Positions 8,866 to 20,737 of a stretch of DNA of 64,000 bases are shown in pieces (within the stretch, counting starts at the first letter, position 1; each line of letters opens with the position of its first letter). The translations under genes were made by a program, and so were the position numbers. The stretch covers positions 52,303,058 to 52,367,057 of the forward strand of contig OU862919.1 in the NCBI GenBank assembly GCA_917880885.1. The letters are read 5' to 3'. Below the pieces are notes generated by a model, which was not told the origin of the DNA, searched no databases, and worked only from the letters and a program-made list of their open reading frames with translations. The DNA comes from Limnephilus marmoratus (Eukaryota > Arthropoda > Insecta > Trichoptera > Limnephilidae).

Positions 8866-10206
8866 CTCTCTCTCTGGTTTCAATCCTGGGATTGGTTTGC
8901 AGCAATTTCCTTTAGTTTCCTCTTCCATTCTTCCCTGTCTTGTGCGGCTCTTTTGAGGTCTGCATATGATAAGCAGCGCACGTCCACCAGCAGGTCCTCC
9001 AGGTACTCTCGGCGTGGGCGTCCCCTAGAGTTTGTCCCCTCGGTCATACCCTCCATTATGGAATGCAAGAGGCCTTCTTGTCGTATTGCATGGCCGATCC
9101 ATCTTGCACGCCTTTCGGACAAGGTCCTGAGCAGGTGCCTTCCTCCTTCGATTCTTTGGAGAACCTCCTCATTTGTAATGTGGTCTCTCCAGGAAATTCC
9201 TAATAGTCTTCTATAGGACCACATCTCAAAAGCCTCTAGTCTCCGTTTATCTCTTTTGGATAGGCACTATGTTTCGCAGCCGTACATCAAGATACTCCAT
9301 ACATAGGTCTTGATGAGGAGTATTCTCAGCTTTAGGTCTATATTATTTGATTCAATTATTTTCGACCTTTTATTGAAAGCAAGCCTAGCCTGGTGTATAC
9401 GGCTGTCGACATCGCTCTTAGACCGACCGTCCCATGTTATTTTGCTCCCGAGATAGACAAACTCCTTGGCGTTCTTTAGTGGAACTCCTGACATCTCTAT
9501 TCGCATCTGATGTTGCGTTCGGCCTACAGTCAGCAGCTTTGTTTTGTTTTTATTTATCTTCATGTTATAGTTATTTTGGAGAATGCTTTGCATGGTTGTT
9601 AAGGCCTCTTGCAGTTCTTCTTCGCTTTCAGCAACCAATGCAATATCGTCAGCAAACCTTATTATATCCACCTTTTGCCCGTGTATCTTTACACCTTTTC
9701 TGTGACTCATTCTCTCTCTCAAGTCGTCAATCGCACTTTGTATATAAGCGTTAAAAAGAACAGGTGACAGAGAGCATCCCTGTCTCACCCCTTGTCTTAT
9801 ACTGGCTTCTTTTGTATCATTGTCACATCTAATTATAGCGGCCTCATTCTTGTATAGCGCCTGGATTATTCGTCTATCTCTATATTTGATATCAATTCTC
9901 TTCAGAATCTCGAAGAGTCTTTTCCATTCTACTTTGTCGAAAGCCTTTTCCAGGTCTATGAATGCGATGAATGTGTTTTGGTTTCTTTTTATTCTTTTTT
10001 CAAGTAGTATTCGTAGCGACAATATTGCTTCTCTGGTTCCTACACCTCTTCTAAAGCCATACTGATCTCCGGAAAGGATGTTCTCTACTTTTGGTTCAAT
10101 TCTTTTTAGAATGATATTAGTTAATATTTTTGAGGCATAAGATATTAGGCTAAGAGTTCTGTGTTGTTCACATTTCGTCGTGCCTGCTTTCTTTGGTAAT
10201 GTAACA
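8866..10206 (-). mobile_element. RTE-like LINE inserted in LINE A (9-bp TSD ATTTAATGT)
   Basis: Exact duplications ATTTAATGT lie at 8857-8865 and 10207-10215. The minus-strand protein runs LPKKAGTTKCEQHRTLSL, GFRRGVGTREAI, FIDLEKAFDKV, GVRQGCSLSPVLFNAYI, FADDIALVAE, FVYLGSKITWDGRS, SILMYGCET, an in-frame TAG at 9267-9269 where a W is expected, then EMWSYRRLLGISW, TNEEVL, RRARWIGHAIR and RGRPRREYLEDL. This order suggests the RTE/BovB-like group. The 5' end is truncated within RT and the 3' tail is a (GA)n run. One stop is the only coding lesion seen. Confidence 0.85.
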
Positions 10207-10215
10207 ATTTAATGT

Positions 10216-10982
10216 AAGGCACTCTTTTTTCTATGATATTGTGAATTATTTTATAGAATACGTTGATATTTTAGTTAATATTTTCTTGTTTTAAAAAAGT
10301 CCAATCAGTAGCATTTAAGCATTCATTAATATGATTAAAATCAGCTTTATTAAAATTGTGAAGTGATTTTTTGCACTGTAGATTTGGTATTTTATTTAGT
10401 GATACGCTAATATTTAATGGAGGATGATAGTTATCTACAGGTAATATTATTTCACTTGATTTTACTACAGTTACTGAAGTATCACTTGAAAATACCAAGT
10501 CCAGTATTTTGTTATTACAATTTTCAATTTTATTTAATTGTATTAGATTTATAAAATTTGACATGCTTATAACTTCTCTGTTTATAGTTGACAAGCCAGC
10601 GTTTTCTATACCTGTCAATTCCATAAAGTTTTGATGCCAAATGATGTTCGGAAGATTAAAATCGCCAGTTATAATTATTTTCACTTTTGGATATTTTAAT
10701 TGTAAAATTTCAATATCTTCGAAATGCTTAGTATAAATACTAATATCCGATTTAGGCGGAATGTACACATTACCCAATAAAATTCTGTTTTTACCTGTAT
10801 TAATCATAACAAATAATTGCTCTATTTCTACGTTTTTTGTATTTAACTGTCTGGAGACAATATTTTTCGCTACTGCAATCAGAACTCCACCACCTCTTCT
10901 TTTATTGTTTTTAATGTCATCGTTTGTAGATTGATTTCTATCCCGGCGGAAAACGTTGTATCTTGACATTCCTAGTTCTTAA
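10216..10982 (-). pseudogene. LINE A: AP endonuclease domain, N-terminally truncated
   Basis: The frame reads SRYNVFRRDRNQS, KRRGGGVLIAV, LLGNVYIPPKSD, IITGDFNLPNI (catalytic GDFN motif), LDLVFSSD, ILPVDNYHPPL (the D-x-HxP-like end of the domain) and DWTFLKQENIN, then a stop at 10271. Homology continues past that stop (FYKIIHNIIEKRVPYIK) to the RTE insertion at 10206. The N-terminal strand with the catalytic N and E residues is missing, so the domain is incomplete. Confidence 0.8.
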
Positions 10983-11861
10983 TTAATATATAATTAATAA
11001 ATTTACTTAATTATAATAAATTACCACATTATTATTTACACCAGTGGCGTGTGGTTCATAGAAAAATATGGTTCCGCACGTTTTCATTCCGCGACAAAAT
11101 ATACCCGTCACAATACCCTCTTAACCTAAACTAACCGAACCTACCCTTACCTTATTTTACGTTTTACTATTTTGAAAAAAAAAAATATTTTCTTTATAGG
11201 ATAATTGTTTTAGGATATCTGTATTATTTTTGTCCCATTTTTGTTGGGTTACGTGAGGTTAGGTTTTAGTAGATATTTTGTTGGGGGATGTTTTGTCCGT
11301 AGGATATTTTTTCGGAGGATGTTGTGTCCGTAGGATAGTTTGTCGAGGAAATTTTGTAGGGGAGTATTTTGTCACAGGATGAAAAGTCGCGGAACCGTAA
11401 AACATACATTTATCTAACCCTAATTATTACTAACTAACTGCTACTAATCCTAAATTTATGTATACGATACTGTCGCCATGGGTCGACCCACAGTGCCCCT
11501 CGTGACAGTATCAAAGAGGATACTGTATTTTTACTTATGTCGACAGAAAAGCACTTAATTCTAAACATGGGAACACCTCAGCATAGGATCTCCTAATGAG
11601 GCGTCCACAAAATACTACTACTACTAACCTATTTACAAACAGTTATTGATCCATTTTTTTTTACTTTAACTTATTATCTGTAATGTAATAATAAAATGAA
11701 ATAAAAAGCCTTTCTTGCAAATAAAAGAACAATAATTTTTATTTCTTTCTCAAGAACACGCCCAGCATAATAATTGATTATTTATTAATGTTTATTATTA
11801 ATTTTTCTTATTTTTTTTCTATTTATGTTCTTATTTCTTTACTGTGTAAATATATAAATAT
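10983..11861. other. AT-rich DNA with a MITE and short repeat debris, left flank of the BEL element
   Basis: No coding signal. It holds the MITE at 11070-11397 and a segment at about 11460-11640 that ends in a (CTA)n-like run (ACTACTACTACTAAC), resembling a retroposon tail. Bases 11856-11861 (AAATAT) are the left target-site duplication of the BEL element. Confidence 0.6.
11070..11397. mobile_element. MITE, about 330 bp, with imperfect inverted ends
   Basis: The left end (GGTTCCGC...TTTTCATTCCGCGACAAAATA, 11070-11101) is mirrored at 11363-11397 (TATTTTGTCAC...GAAAAGTCGCGGAACC) with a few mismatches. The right half holds a degenerate direct repeat of about 36 bp (GTCCGTAGGATA twice). No ORF. 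No clear TSD. Confidence 0.6.
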
Positions 11862-12429
11862 TGTAGGGGCGTGTAAATAGCCCCTGACACAAGGGAGTTA
11901 CTACCCTATGTAAAATTAACGAAAATTGAATTCTTCCCTATGTGACACAAAAAACAGTTGACCCAGCAATTCCAAAAACCAAAGTGAAAACAAACAAATA
12001 CTCACTCAGAGAATGCAGCTCAGCCACGATGTCCACACAAAAAGACACTTCTTTTCAATAAAAATGTCAAGGCGATATTGCATAATCTTAACAGATGTTT
12101 CGCACAGCAAGGAAGTTTCAACAATGAAAAATTTGCATATTAATAATGCGTGCCAAAATCCAATCTTAGGTACAACAATAATTCACTCACTGGGTGAACC
12201 ACTGGATAATGACTGACCAGTGACATCTGTTGGCCTTTCACTGACACTCCCGTCAGAAGCAATTGCCTGCCTCACAGAGGTAAGGAAATGCATGAATACA
12301 CTGCATCTCAAGTCACATAGGTTAAATTCAATACAATACAAAAACCATAGATGGCGCCCTTATGGTCTTATAGCATAAATTATTAATTTAAAGAAATTAA
12401 TGCCCAAATATATTTATGGCGCATATCCA
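11862..12429 (-). repeat. BEL element 3' LTR (568 bp)
   Basis: Plus-strand text begins TGTAGGGGCGTG and ends GCATATCCA. It aligns with 16545-17111 at a constant offset of 4,683. I found one substitution (A at 11950, T at 16633) and one extra base at the very end. The small ORF at 12013-12216 occurs identically in both LTRs and has no recognisable content. Confidence 0.92.
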
Positions 12430-12641
12430 TATTCCCCGCCTTGGAAGTTCGCGGAACTTTCAAAAAAAAAAAGAAAACAAAGTTTAAATTAAACTTATTA
12501 AGGATAAAATCACTAAGTTGAAAAATGTTTAAAAAATAAAAATCATGTTGCTAAGTCAACTAAGTGTTAAATAAAGAATGTCATGGTTAAGTCCGAAATA
12601 ATGAAACTTTAACAAAATATTAACTTAAAATAATGATATAA

Positions 12642-12890
12642 TTATTGCGTTGGGATGGGATATAATTTAACAGGACGTTTAAAAAATCCATATCTTGTCT
12701 TTACCGTTGTAACGCGAATAATTCTATCAGTACCAGAATTAACCATTATCTGAATACAAGAATGACACACATGGCCACGCCGAGAAATAAAACGGCTGAA
12801 AGCATTTGAAGTTAGGTCAAAGACCAACTCAATATGAATGGCCTTGGTTACAAGGCACACAAAAAATATATATATGCCTTTTGTGAAAGT
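12642..12890 (-). pseudogene. BEL pol continuation in a shifted frame: integrase core remnant and C-terminus
   Basis: In a different frame from the main ORF the minus strand reads FFVCLVTKAIHIELVFDLTS, then FISRRGH, which continues the integrase catalytic core. It then jumps at about 12773 straight to RIIRVTTVKT and FKRPVKLYPIP, the last 30 residues of BEL polyproteins. The part between, which should hold the second catalytic Asp and the Glu, is absent. So there is both a frameshift near 12880 and a deletion of most of the integrase core. Confidence 0.8.
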
Positions 12891-15800
12891 TGTCCTCTCA
12901 GACGAGCAAGCGTGATACAGAGGGGACCTGCGTAATCTACACTGGTGTGAACGAAAGCCCTTGCTTCTACAACACGACATGAAGGTAAAGCTGCCATTTT
13001 CAGTGTAGGATGCGATGGATTTAAGCGGAAGCAGCAATTGCATTTCCGCACTTTTGCCCTAATAACAGTCCTGGCATCTAATATCCAATAGCGCTGCCGT
13101 AAGATGGACATAAGAAATCCTGGGCCTGTATGACAGTTCACGACATGAAAGTGAGCGATGATCAGATCGACAACACAGTCATGTTTGGGAAGTAAAACCG
13201 GATGTTTAACCTCAAAAGGTAAATCCGATTTAGAAAGCCGCCCCCCAATACGTAACAGATTATCTCCATCAAGAAATAGAGATAAACTCTGAAGTCTTTT
13301 GGAATGAAATTTGCCTTTCTGGAGTGCAGCAATATCTCCTGCAAAATGAATACTCTGAACAGCACGAATCACAGCCTTTTCAGCAGTCATAAGATTATTG
13401 ACCGTTCCAGAGGAAAGTGATATCTTTTTTATGAATCGGAGGACATAAACAACAATCCTTAGTAGTTTATCCCAAGTGGATATACGCTGAGCCAGTTCAC
13501 TCAGGACCGATTTTTCACCCTGAAATGTTGCAATGAGCACATTAGCCTTGTTTTCAGGCATTTCACCAGTATTGGTAGGGTGAAACGGTTTTAATGGCCA
13601 TTCCAAAGGTGGGCTGCGAATCCATGATGGGCCGTTCCACCATAAATCATGTGAAACGAGTTGGGAAGGAAGCATGCCACGAGAAAGGCAGTCGCTCGGG
13701 TTTTCACTACCAGCAACATGGTAAAAGTTCTCTGGAGACAAATTTTCTTGGCACTGAGCTACGCGATTACTAACAAACACCGACCAGCGATGCGGTGAAG
13801 AATGTATCCAAGAGAGCGCAACGGTAGAATCGGAAAACGCATATGTCCCTGCAATAGTAAAACGCGAATGATAATTATCTTGAACCATCCGTATTAGTTT
13901 GGACATCAAGACCGCGGCACACAGCTCCAAACGAGCGAGTGTTGTCACTTTGATGGGAGAGACCTTTGATTTTGCACAAAACAATCTCACGGTAATATTC
14001 CCAGCCGGATCAGTTGTGTGTAAATATATCACACAGCCATAACCATTCAGGCTCGCATCGCAGAACGCGACAATGAGTACTGTACTGTCCTTTAGGACAC
14101 CAACATGATGCGGGATTTTAATAGTAGAAATCAAAGGAAATTCCTGTATGAGTGACGAGAACCTTTGAATAACGCTCTCAGGGGGGGTATCATCCCAACC
14201 AATGTTGCACAGCCATAGCTCTTTAATGAGCAATTTAGCGTACGAAATGAGGGGGGCGACCAAGCCGAGGACATCGAATAAGCGGGCGACTATAGAGAGT
14301 ATGTTCCGCTTTGTACACTTCTCCTGAACATACGAAGTAGTAAAGAAGAAGCTGTCATCAACTGATTCCCACAAGAGGTCTAACACCTTAAAGGCATTGT
14401 TAGAACCAACAGTGAAGTCCACCGCACTGCGGTGAAAATCTGGAAGGTTTTCAAGTACAACTTGAGAACTAGTAGTCCATTTGACCAAATCAAAGGCACC
14501 GGACTTGAATAACGAGATTAATTCTCGAGAAAGACGTACGGCGCTGGACTCATCTGCAATAGAATAGACCAGGTCGTCCACATACAACTTGAACTCTGCC
14601 ACATTGGCAGCATCCAGGAAATGTGGTCTCATATTTTTGGCTAACTGACGAAAGTCAAATAAAAGCATAAACCAATCAGTTTGCAAATTGAGACCAGTAT
14701 GCAAGATGTCATTTAGTGACAGCCCTGTATGTGTCTTAGCGCTAGCGTACAGCACAATCCTAGGCATAGGATTATCAGGACGAATGGCGGCATGATGGAT
14801 GTAATATCCATCATCTGCAATTTCAGACCTACTACAGAATACTAAGAACCTCATATCACCTTTGATTATACAGTGATTAGGCAGTTTATTTGTGATACTA
14901 TCAACGACAAGTGCATGTATATTACATTTATTATTTGAATACACGCGCGACTCAATATCTAAATAGACGTCACTGAAGATTGGTCGTGAAGCTGAACCAA
15001 TTTCTTTGACAAAAGAATTACTCAAAGGAATTATTGGTAAATTCAGTGACTTACAACAATCTATCGTAATCAAATTATTCTGCGAGCCATTATCAATTAA
15101 ACATTGAACAATCATTTTCTTACCATTTTTAAGTTTCGCATATATTTGAGCAGTTGAAAGTAAACTAGTCAAATTAGGCGTTACTCTGGCGGCCAATAAG
15201 CATGAAGGGCTAACGTGCGAGGGTTCCTCTAGTTGCATATTGCAATTACCCGTTCCATTGTTACTGGATGGCACTAGAGGGGGGGAAGACTTCTCCTCAT
15301 TGGTTCGTACTTCTGACGTATGTACTTGAGTGTTTGATTTTAAATTATTCCCACCACCAAAGTGCAGTAAGGTATTATGCGATTTTTTGCACACATCGCA
15401 CACAAGCGTTGATTTGCAAGAATTTACAGTATGTGATGTGCTAAAACAATTTACACATAAATGTTTTGATTTTATAAAGTCGAAACGGGCTCGTGGAGAT
15501 CTCACCGCCCTGAATCGAGAGCAAGCAGTAATTGCATGTTCAGTTTTTTTACAAAACATACAAGCTTCCAAGGGCATATTCTGAGTCGAGAATGTACGTG
15601 CCGAGGCTAGTATCAGGTTACGAGTTCGTTTGACCGGTAAAAAAAGATCATCAAAAGCATTTAAAGCTTGAAAATCTGGTTTAAATTCTGGATTTAAAGT
15701 TAACTGACAATAATTAATATCGTCAATAATGTTTTCAAACTGAATGTACATTTCATCTATTAATTCGGTCTGATCCATGAAAGTTTCATTATTCCTAAAA

Positions 15801-15934
15801 TCGAAATCAGAGACATTTTTTGTCAAGTTAAATAGATCATTAATACGTGAAAAAAGTTTTTCCTTTTTCGCTGTTAATGAAATAAGCATTCGATCATATT
15901 GATCATTTGAAATTTCTTCCGTAATCCTCAGCAT
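12848..15934 (-). pseudogene. BEL/Pao Gag-Pol polyprotein, open for 1,028 codons but missing RT and integrase blocks
   Basis: Domains by residue: a coiled Gag-like N-terminus (1-110); three zinc-knuckle motifs (C125-C138, C160-C173, C179 to about H191); an aspartic protease-like LIDNGSQNNLI (279-289), DNG instead of DSG/DTG; RT fragment with YASAKTHTGLSLNDI (396-410) and YVDD (451-454); RNase H region (FCDAS, ARLELCAA, FSDSTVALSWI, NPSDCLSRG); integrase zinc finger (H...H...CNCC) and VDYAGP. Compared with family members, RT sequence is missing near residue 371 (about 14824) and again at 430 (about 14645), removing the first catalytic Asp. All joins are in frame. The protein could assemble capsids but not copy DNA; mobilisation must have been in trans or the deletions came later. 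Confidence 0.85.
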
Positions 15935-16519
15935 TTTTAAAGAAGTACAACAATTTTATCACACGAAAAGTTTAAGTTTAACAATAAAATAGGTATTTCG
16001 ATATTTACCAAAAAATTACGTAATCCGACAATCCTTTGTTTATGTAATTATTAAAAATATGCTACTAACAGTAATGTTGATTTTTCTGCTTCAAATTTAC
16101 CAAAAAAAAATACGTCAATTGACGCTTTCTAAATAATTCTATAAGAGGTAGGTATTTCAAGAATATTACCAAAAAATTACGTAAATCTGAAACCTTTCTT
16201 ATAAAATTTATGCTGTTACCACAAAATTTTACAATAATGTTACAATGTTAATAATTAATTAACAATAATGTTGCGAATAATTATCCAAAATTACGACAAT
16301 TCTGCGAACAATGTTAACAATTAATTAATAATAATAATGTTGCGAATAATTATCCAAAATTACGATAATTCTGCGAACATCCAAATATGTCATCCAAAGC
16401 AAAAAACAAGACCAGCTATAGTTCTCAAAAAATGAGAGGTACTTCAAATTTACCAAAAAAAATACGTAAATTCGAACATCCATGTAATATCAGCTATAAT
16501 CTCGAATTGAATGAATAAT
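15935..16519 (-). other. BEL element 5' leader with short repeats
   Basis: Non-coding. A motif close to TTTACCAAAAAATTACGTAA (plus-strand text) recurs four times, near 16000, 16098, 16165 and 16450. A segment containing GTTGCGAATAATTATCCAAAATTACGA occurs twice in tandem (about 16258-16375). Confidence 0.65.
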
Positions 16520-16537
16520 CCAGGCTACGAAGGACCA
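16520..16537 (-). other. BEL primer-binding site
   Basis: Reverse complement TGGTCCTTCGTAGCCTGG begins 7 nt inside the 5' LTR end, with the leading TGG that pairs with a tRNA CCA. The matching tRNA cannot be identified without a tRNA set. Confidence 0.75.
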
Positions 16538-16544
16538 TTAAATA

Positions 16545-17111
16545 TGTAGGGGCGTGTAAATAGCCCCTGACACAAGGGAGTTACTACCCTATGTAAAATT
16601 AACGAAAATTGAATTCTTCCCTATGTGACACATAAAACAGTTGACCCAGCAATTCCAAAAACCAAAGTGAAAACAAACAAATACTCACTCAGAGAATGCA
16701 GCTCAGCCACGATGTCCACACAAAAAGACACTTCTTTTCAATAAAAATGTCAAGGCGATATTGCATAATCTTAACAGATGTTTCGCACAGCAAGGAAGTT
16801 TCAACAATGAAAAATTTGCATATTAATAATGCGTGCCAAAATCCAATCTTAGGTACAACAATAATTCACTCACTGGGTGAACCACTGGATAATGACTGAC
16901 CAGTGACATCTGTTGGCCTTTCACTGACACTCCCGTCAGAAGCAATTGCCTGCCTCACAGAGGTAAGGAAATGCATGAATACACTGCATCTCAAGTCACA
17001 TAGGTTAAATTCAATACAATACAAAAACCATAGATGGCGCCCTTATGGTCTTATAGCATAAATTATTAATTTAAAGAAATTAATGCCCAAATATATTTAT
17101 GGCGCATATCA
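16545..17111 (-). repeat. BEL element 5' LTR (567 bp)
   Basis: Plus-strand text TGTAGGGGCGTG to GCATATCA. It is followed by AAATAT, the right target-site duplication. It contains the 67-codon ORF duplicated in the other LTR, with no recognisable function. Confidence 0.92.
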
Positions 17112-17117
17112 AAATAT

Positions 17118-20100
17118 GTATAACTATATGGAAGGTGTGGGATTGCACTATCCTCCCATATCCTGGAATAAAGATTATTATTGTTATTATTATTAAATAG
17201 GTATATTACAGAGCTATGAAAAAGTAGGAAAGAGTACAATTAATGCTATTTACGAAAAATGTAACATAGGTATCTTAAATTTTTCATAAGCAATAACCCT
17301 TCTTTCAGGCGAAGGTGAAGGCCTCCTCTAAAGAATTTTATTTATCTGTTGTTTTGTTCGTAGGGTTAAGCATTTCTTGTGTTTGTGTCACTTCTTGTAT
17401 TTTTGAGGAAGTTTAGAATTTCTTCTTCAGAGGGTTTTGGTTCAGTGACCAGCCGGGTTGAAAGATGAGCTTTGGTTTTTATGGTTATTTTTTTTGTATT
17501 TTTTTTTTTTATCTATGTTAACCACTGTAATAATCTGTTAAAAATGTATGTTCAAGAATAGAAATAAAATAAATACATTAAAAAACCCGATCAAGTATTA
17601 GGATCAAAGAATATGATTTTTTTGGAAAACTTTAGATATGACTATTAATTTTGCACTTTTTGAGATTGACGCCGCGTCAAACTTTTAGGATTGCATTAGG
17701 CGAGACAAGGGTAGACCATAAAAACCCACGTTCTCTCGGAAACTGGACGTGACCATTTCAAATTAGATTTACAAATTAAAATCTTCCAGAATAAACACTA
17801 CTGAAACCATATTATAAGAGGCCAGCTAAAGTTACTAATTGTATTGCGAATGAACTAGCAAGAAGTTGATGACAATGCAATTATTTTACAAAGCAGAAGG
17901 TGAAGTTTAATTTATCTTAGTTATTTGTTCACAAAGAGTTTGCAGACAAATTTACTTTATTGCAAAAATGATCGAGTTTCTTAACTTTATTTTTCAGCAG
18001 GGGAAACTGCGATAGAAGAAAGTTAATGAAATTGCATAGTTGATTTGGATTTTTTTATTATTAATATTTGTAACCCAAAACCCACGTTACAAACTCGTAC
18101 TATAATAGATTCAAAAATACTATATTGAAAGCAAAGTTCCATTTTGAATCGGCTGTTCAAAATTAATCATTTTGAAACGATTTTTTAACATCTTAGAACG
18201 ATGAGACATATTTTTAGTTGCAACTTAAATTTTAGAAGATTTTACTTTGTTCAAGCCACTATATTATTTTTTAAATGAAAACTTCTTTAGCACCGTTGTG
18301 ATTTGAAACTCGATGAAACGAAAAAGCGACACTAAAAAAGGACAAATACATACATCTACAGGATTTAGCCTGCGAGAGAACGAGATTGAATAATCGATCT
18401 CCTCTTTGTGCGGTATCTCCATACCCCGCTACATTCATTTTTCAAGCAGCTCGCGTGCCACCTATTAAAGCGTAACAATCAAACACACGCAGTTTCGCAT
18501 TAATAATATTAGTATAGATTAGTATTATATACATATTTGAATTTTAACTATCAAAGGGATCCCCATAGTAACCTAAAAAAATAACAAAATGACAGCGCAA
18601 GTCAAACAATTACTTATAGTTACCAAGTAACGATTTGCTTTGCTTTTCCTCTGGACGTCATAACGCCAGAGCCTACAAATATATACAGCCTTTTTTACTC
18701 GCAAATAATGTAGCTTTCTATTACTGAAATAATTTTTAAAGTCCGTTGAGTATTTTTTGCGTGGAAGAGTAGCAAACATATATCCTTACAAACTTTCGCC
18801 TTTATAATATTAGTAGGATAAGATACCTTAAGTGTGCTTTGATTCTTATGTCAAAATTGACCTTTTTCCGGATGTAAAATGAGGAACAGATTAAAATGGA
18901 TAACAACAAAGTTATAGCATTAAAAACTAACCACATGTTTTAGAACTAAAGTTTCCTTCAGCAGGATACAAAATGTACTAATATCTAATATGGAAAAGTA
19001 ATTTAATAAGCAAAGTATTGGTACCTATATAATTAATATGTAAAATTTATTTACGGAATAAAGATAGATACTAATAAAAGTTAACCTAAAATATTTAAAG
19101 ATAAGTGTCTATCCTAATTAAGGATTCTGAAACATGTAAATGACAATTTTCATTAAAATAGTGTAAAGTTTATTATTTTCTTTTAATTAAATGATTCAAC
19201 AAAGTAAATTTGCAAATAGGTACTGAAGAAGTCTTTAGAATTGTTAACATTTTGTAATTGTTGAAATGACAATAAACGCTTTTCGTGGAGGAATAAAAAG
19301 TAAGTTGAATTTTTTGGAATTAAAGGATAAAGCTGTAGTATTAATATTTTTGACGGCTATCCACACAGAATATGAAAAAAATGTTTAAAAAAAACTACTT
19401 GATATTAAATGCTCGGTGTCGTTACTTAGGACAGCCAAACTGTTTATTTATAATACGCGACCAAACTATGAAAGTGGTAAAAAAGATGTTTTTATTACAC
19501 GGAATGGTGCTTGTGCGAAATATAAAACGATTATGTATTCATAATTGCCGAGTGGTACCCACACTGACTAGGATTTTCCTGTAGTGATAGTTATACACAC
19601 ATATACATTGCTTATTTTAGAGATCAGTGACTCCCAATGTTATGTATTATTATCGTTGCTTATTTCCTTTCCCCTCGTTCTTCCATGAGGCATTCCATGG
19701 TATTGATGATAACATAGTACCTACCACAAGCTCCAACGAGGAAAATTTCTAACGTCCCTAGTGATCACATGAAAAGTGTTATAGATTTCCTCAAATAGCA
19801 GGTTTATAAGCAAAAATACAAAAAATAACAGAAGAATTCCACAAGTCTCACTCTTACTCGAAATCGATTCCACTGAATTAAAGATAACGTCGTGTATTTG
19901 AAAACTATAAATTGAAAGTATTTATGGAGAAAGACGCATTTTTGGCAATAATAATATGTTAATTTCATCCATTAGAGTAAGGTCAATTCTATTTTCTACC
20001 AAAATCAGGCAGGCCGCTTTCATACGAAAATTCACAGTAATGGCCTTTCGGTATATTTGTTGATCGCGAAAGATTATTTAAACATCTGCCGAAAGCGCCC

Positions 20101-20320
20101 ACGGCACCCAAAACACTTCAATGTGGCTATTTCTCTAAATGTATTCAGCAGAAAACAGCCATAGTCCATGGTTTTACCAATATAAGTATCGTTTGAGCAA
20201 TGAAATTTACCTAACAAGTACAATACGTTCACGGCTCATGTCTGTTTTCTACATAGCGTTTCAAGAACCGATCTACAGAGAGCGCCCTCGGGTTCCCTAC
20301 CCATTTATTGATTTTTACAA
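17118..20320. other. AT-rich non-coding stretch with repeat debris
   Basis: No supported gene. At 17160-17200 an AATAAA followed by a (TTA)n run looks like a retroposon tail. At 18265-18410 lies one arm of the TIR family of 25.2 kb (GCGACACTAAA, ACATACATCTAC-GGATTTAGCC). At about 18428-18530 and 18770-18800 there are tails of dispersed repeats ending TTATAATATTAGTAGGAT or similar. Short ORFs at 18573-18779 and 19372-19584 have no recognisable content. Confidence 0.55.
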
Positions 20321-20324
20321 AGTA

Positions 20325-20575
20325 TAAAATTAAGTCACTCCCGCTGTCTGTGCGCCTAGATCTTTTAAACTACGCAACAGATTTTCATGCGGTTTTCACC
20401 AATAGAGAGAGTGTTCAAGAGGAAGGTTTATATGTAAAACACATGCATATTATAGTATAGAAAAGCGAGAAATTCAATTCAGGCAGCGGGCAGCTGGCAA
20501 CCGGGCGGTGTGGATTTTATCAAAGGTTGGATAATGGCGTTGTTAGCCACAGAAACGTGTGGCCGGGTCTGCTAG
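20325..20575 (-). repeat. Dispersed repeat starting ACTAGCAGACCCGGCC
   Basis: On the minus strand it starts ACTAGCAGACCCGGCC and ends near CAGACAGCGGGAGTGACTTAA, with an internal GAAAACCGCATGAAAATC block. The start resembles 38112 on the plus strand (ACTAGCTGGTACCCGGC), so they seem related. Repeats with this pattern are common in arthropod genomes. The CTAG end would fit a Helitron-derived repeat, but that is only a guess. Confidence 0.5.
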
Positions 20576-20649
20576 TTAATAATAAAGCATAATTACAAAT
20601 ATTTAGTTTAAAATAAAACAATAACTTTGTAAACACCACTTTTATTTTC

Positions 20650-20705
20650 TATATTTTATGCTGACTAGGTTTCACTACCACCGTAGCTTCTTCAGGGCAG
20701 TATAA
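20650..20705 (-). ncRNA. Hammerhead ribozyme motif in a PLE terminal fragment
   Basis: The minus strand reads CTGAAGA, stem II GCTAC/GTAGT with a GGTG loop (one G-T pair), GAAA, a two-pair stem III with a CTA loop, and a GTC cleavage site. Stem I is weak. The text just beyond (AAAATAAAAGTGGTGTTTACAAA) resembles the sequence following the PLE B hammerhead. No PLE coding sequence is left; LINE B begins at about 20738. Confidence 0.7.
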
Positions 20706-20737
20706 TACTCTAGTAGAGTATTATATTATTATACTAA

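Larger units (their letters stand above)
6110..10982 (-). mobile_element. LINE A: APE-type non-LTR retrotransposon (Jockey/CR1-like), twice interrupted
   Basis: Order along the minus strand: endonuclease (10982-10216), RT (8856 to about 7629), C-terminal region (7056-6337), 3' UTR and AAATAAAAATAAAAT tail (about 6145-6110). The same protein layout is seen in LINE B (20.7-23.5 kb). Two insertions split it: an RTE-like LINE at 8866-10206 and a LINE tail at about 7057-7628. It is 5'-truncated, since the first recognisable residues lie inside the endonuclease domain. Confidence 0.85.
11862..17111 (-). mobile_element. BEL/Pao LTR retrotransposon, 5.25 kb, internally deleted
   Basis: Two LTRs (11862-12429 and 16545-17111) flank a minus-strand gag-pol. 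The flanks carry AAATAT on both sides (11856-11861, 17112-17117). On the minus strand a primer-binding site follows the 5' LTR (TGGTCCTTCGTAGCCTGG, 16520-16537) and a purine-rich stretch (AAGGCGGGGAATA) precedes the 3' LTR. The LTRs differ by one substitution and one 1-bp indel as far as I can see, so the insertion is recent. Pol lacks blocks of RT and integrase. Confidence 0.9.

Noticed and set aside
12013..12216. 67-codon ORF, found again at 16696-16899
   Set aside because: It is part of the BEL LTRs and has no recognisable domain; duplication is explained by the LTRs.
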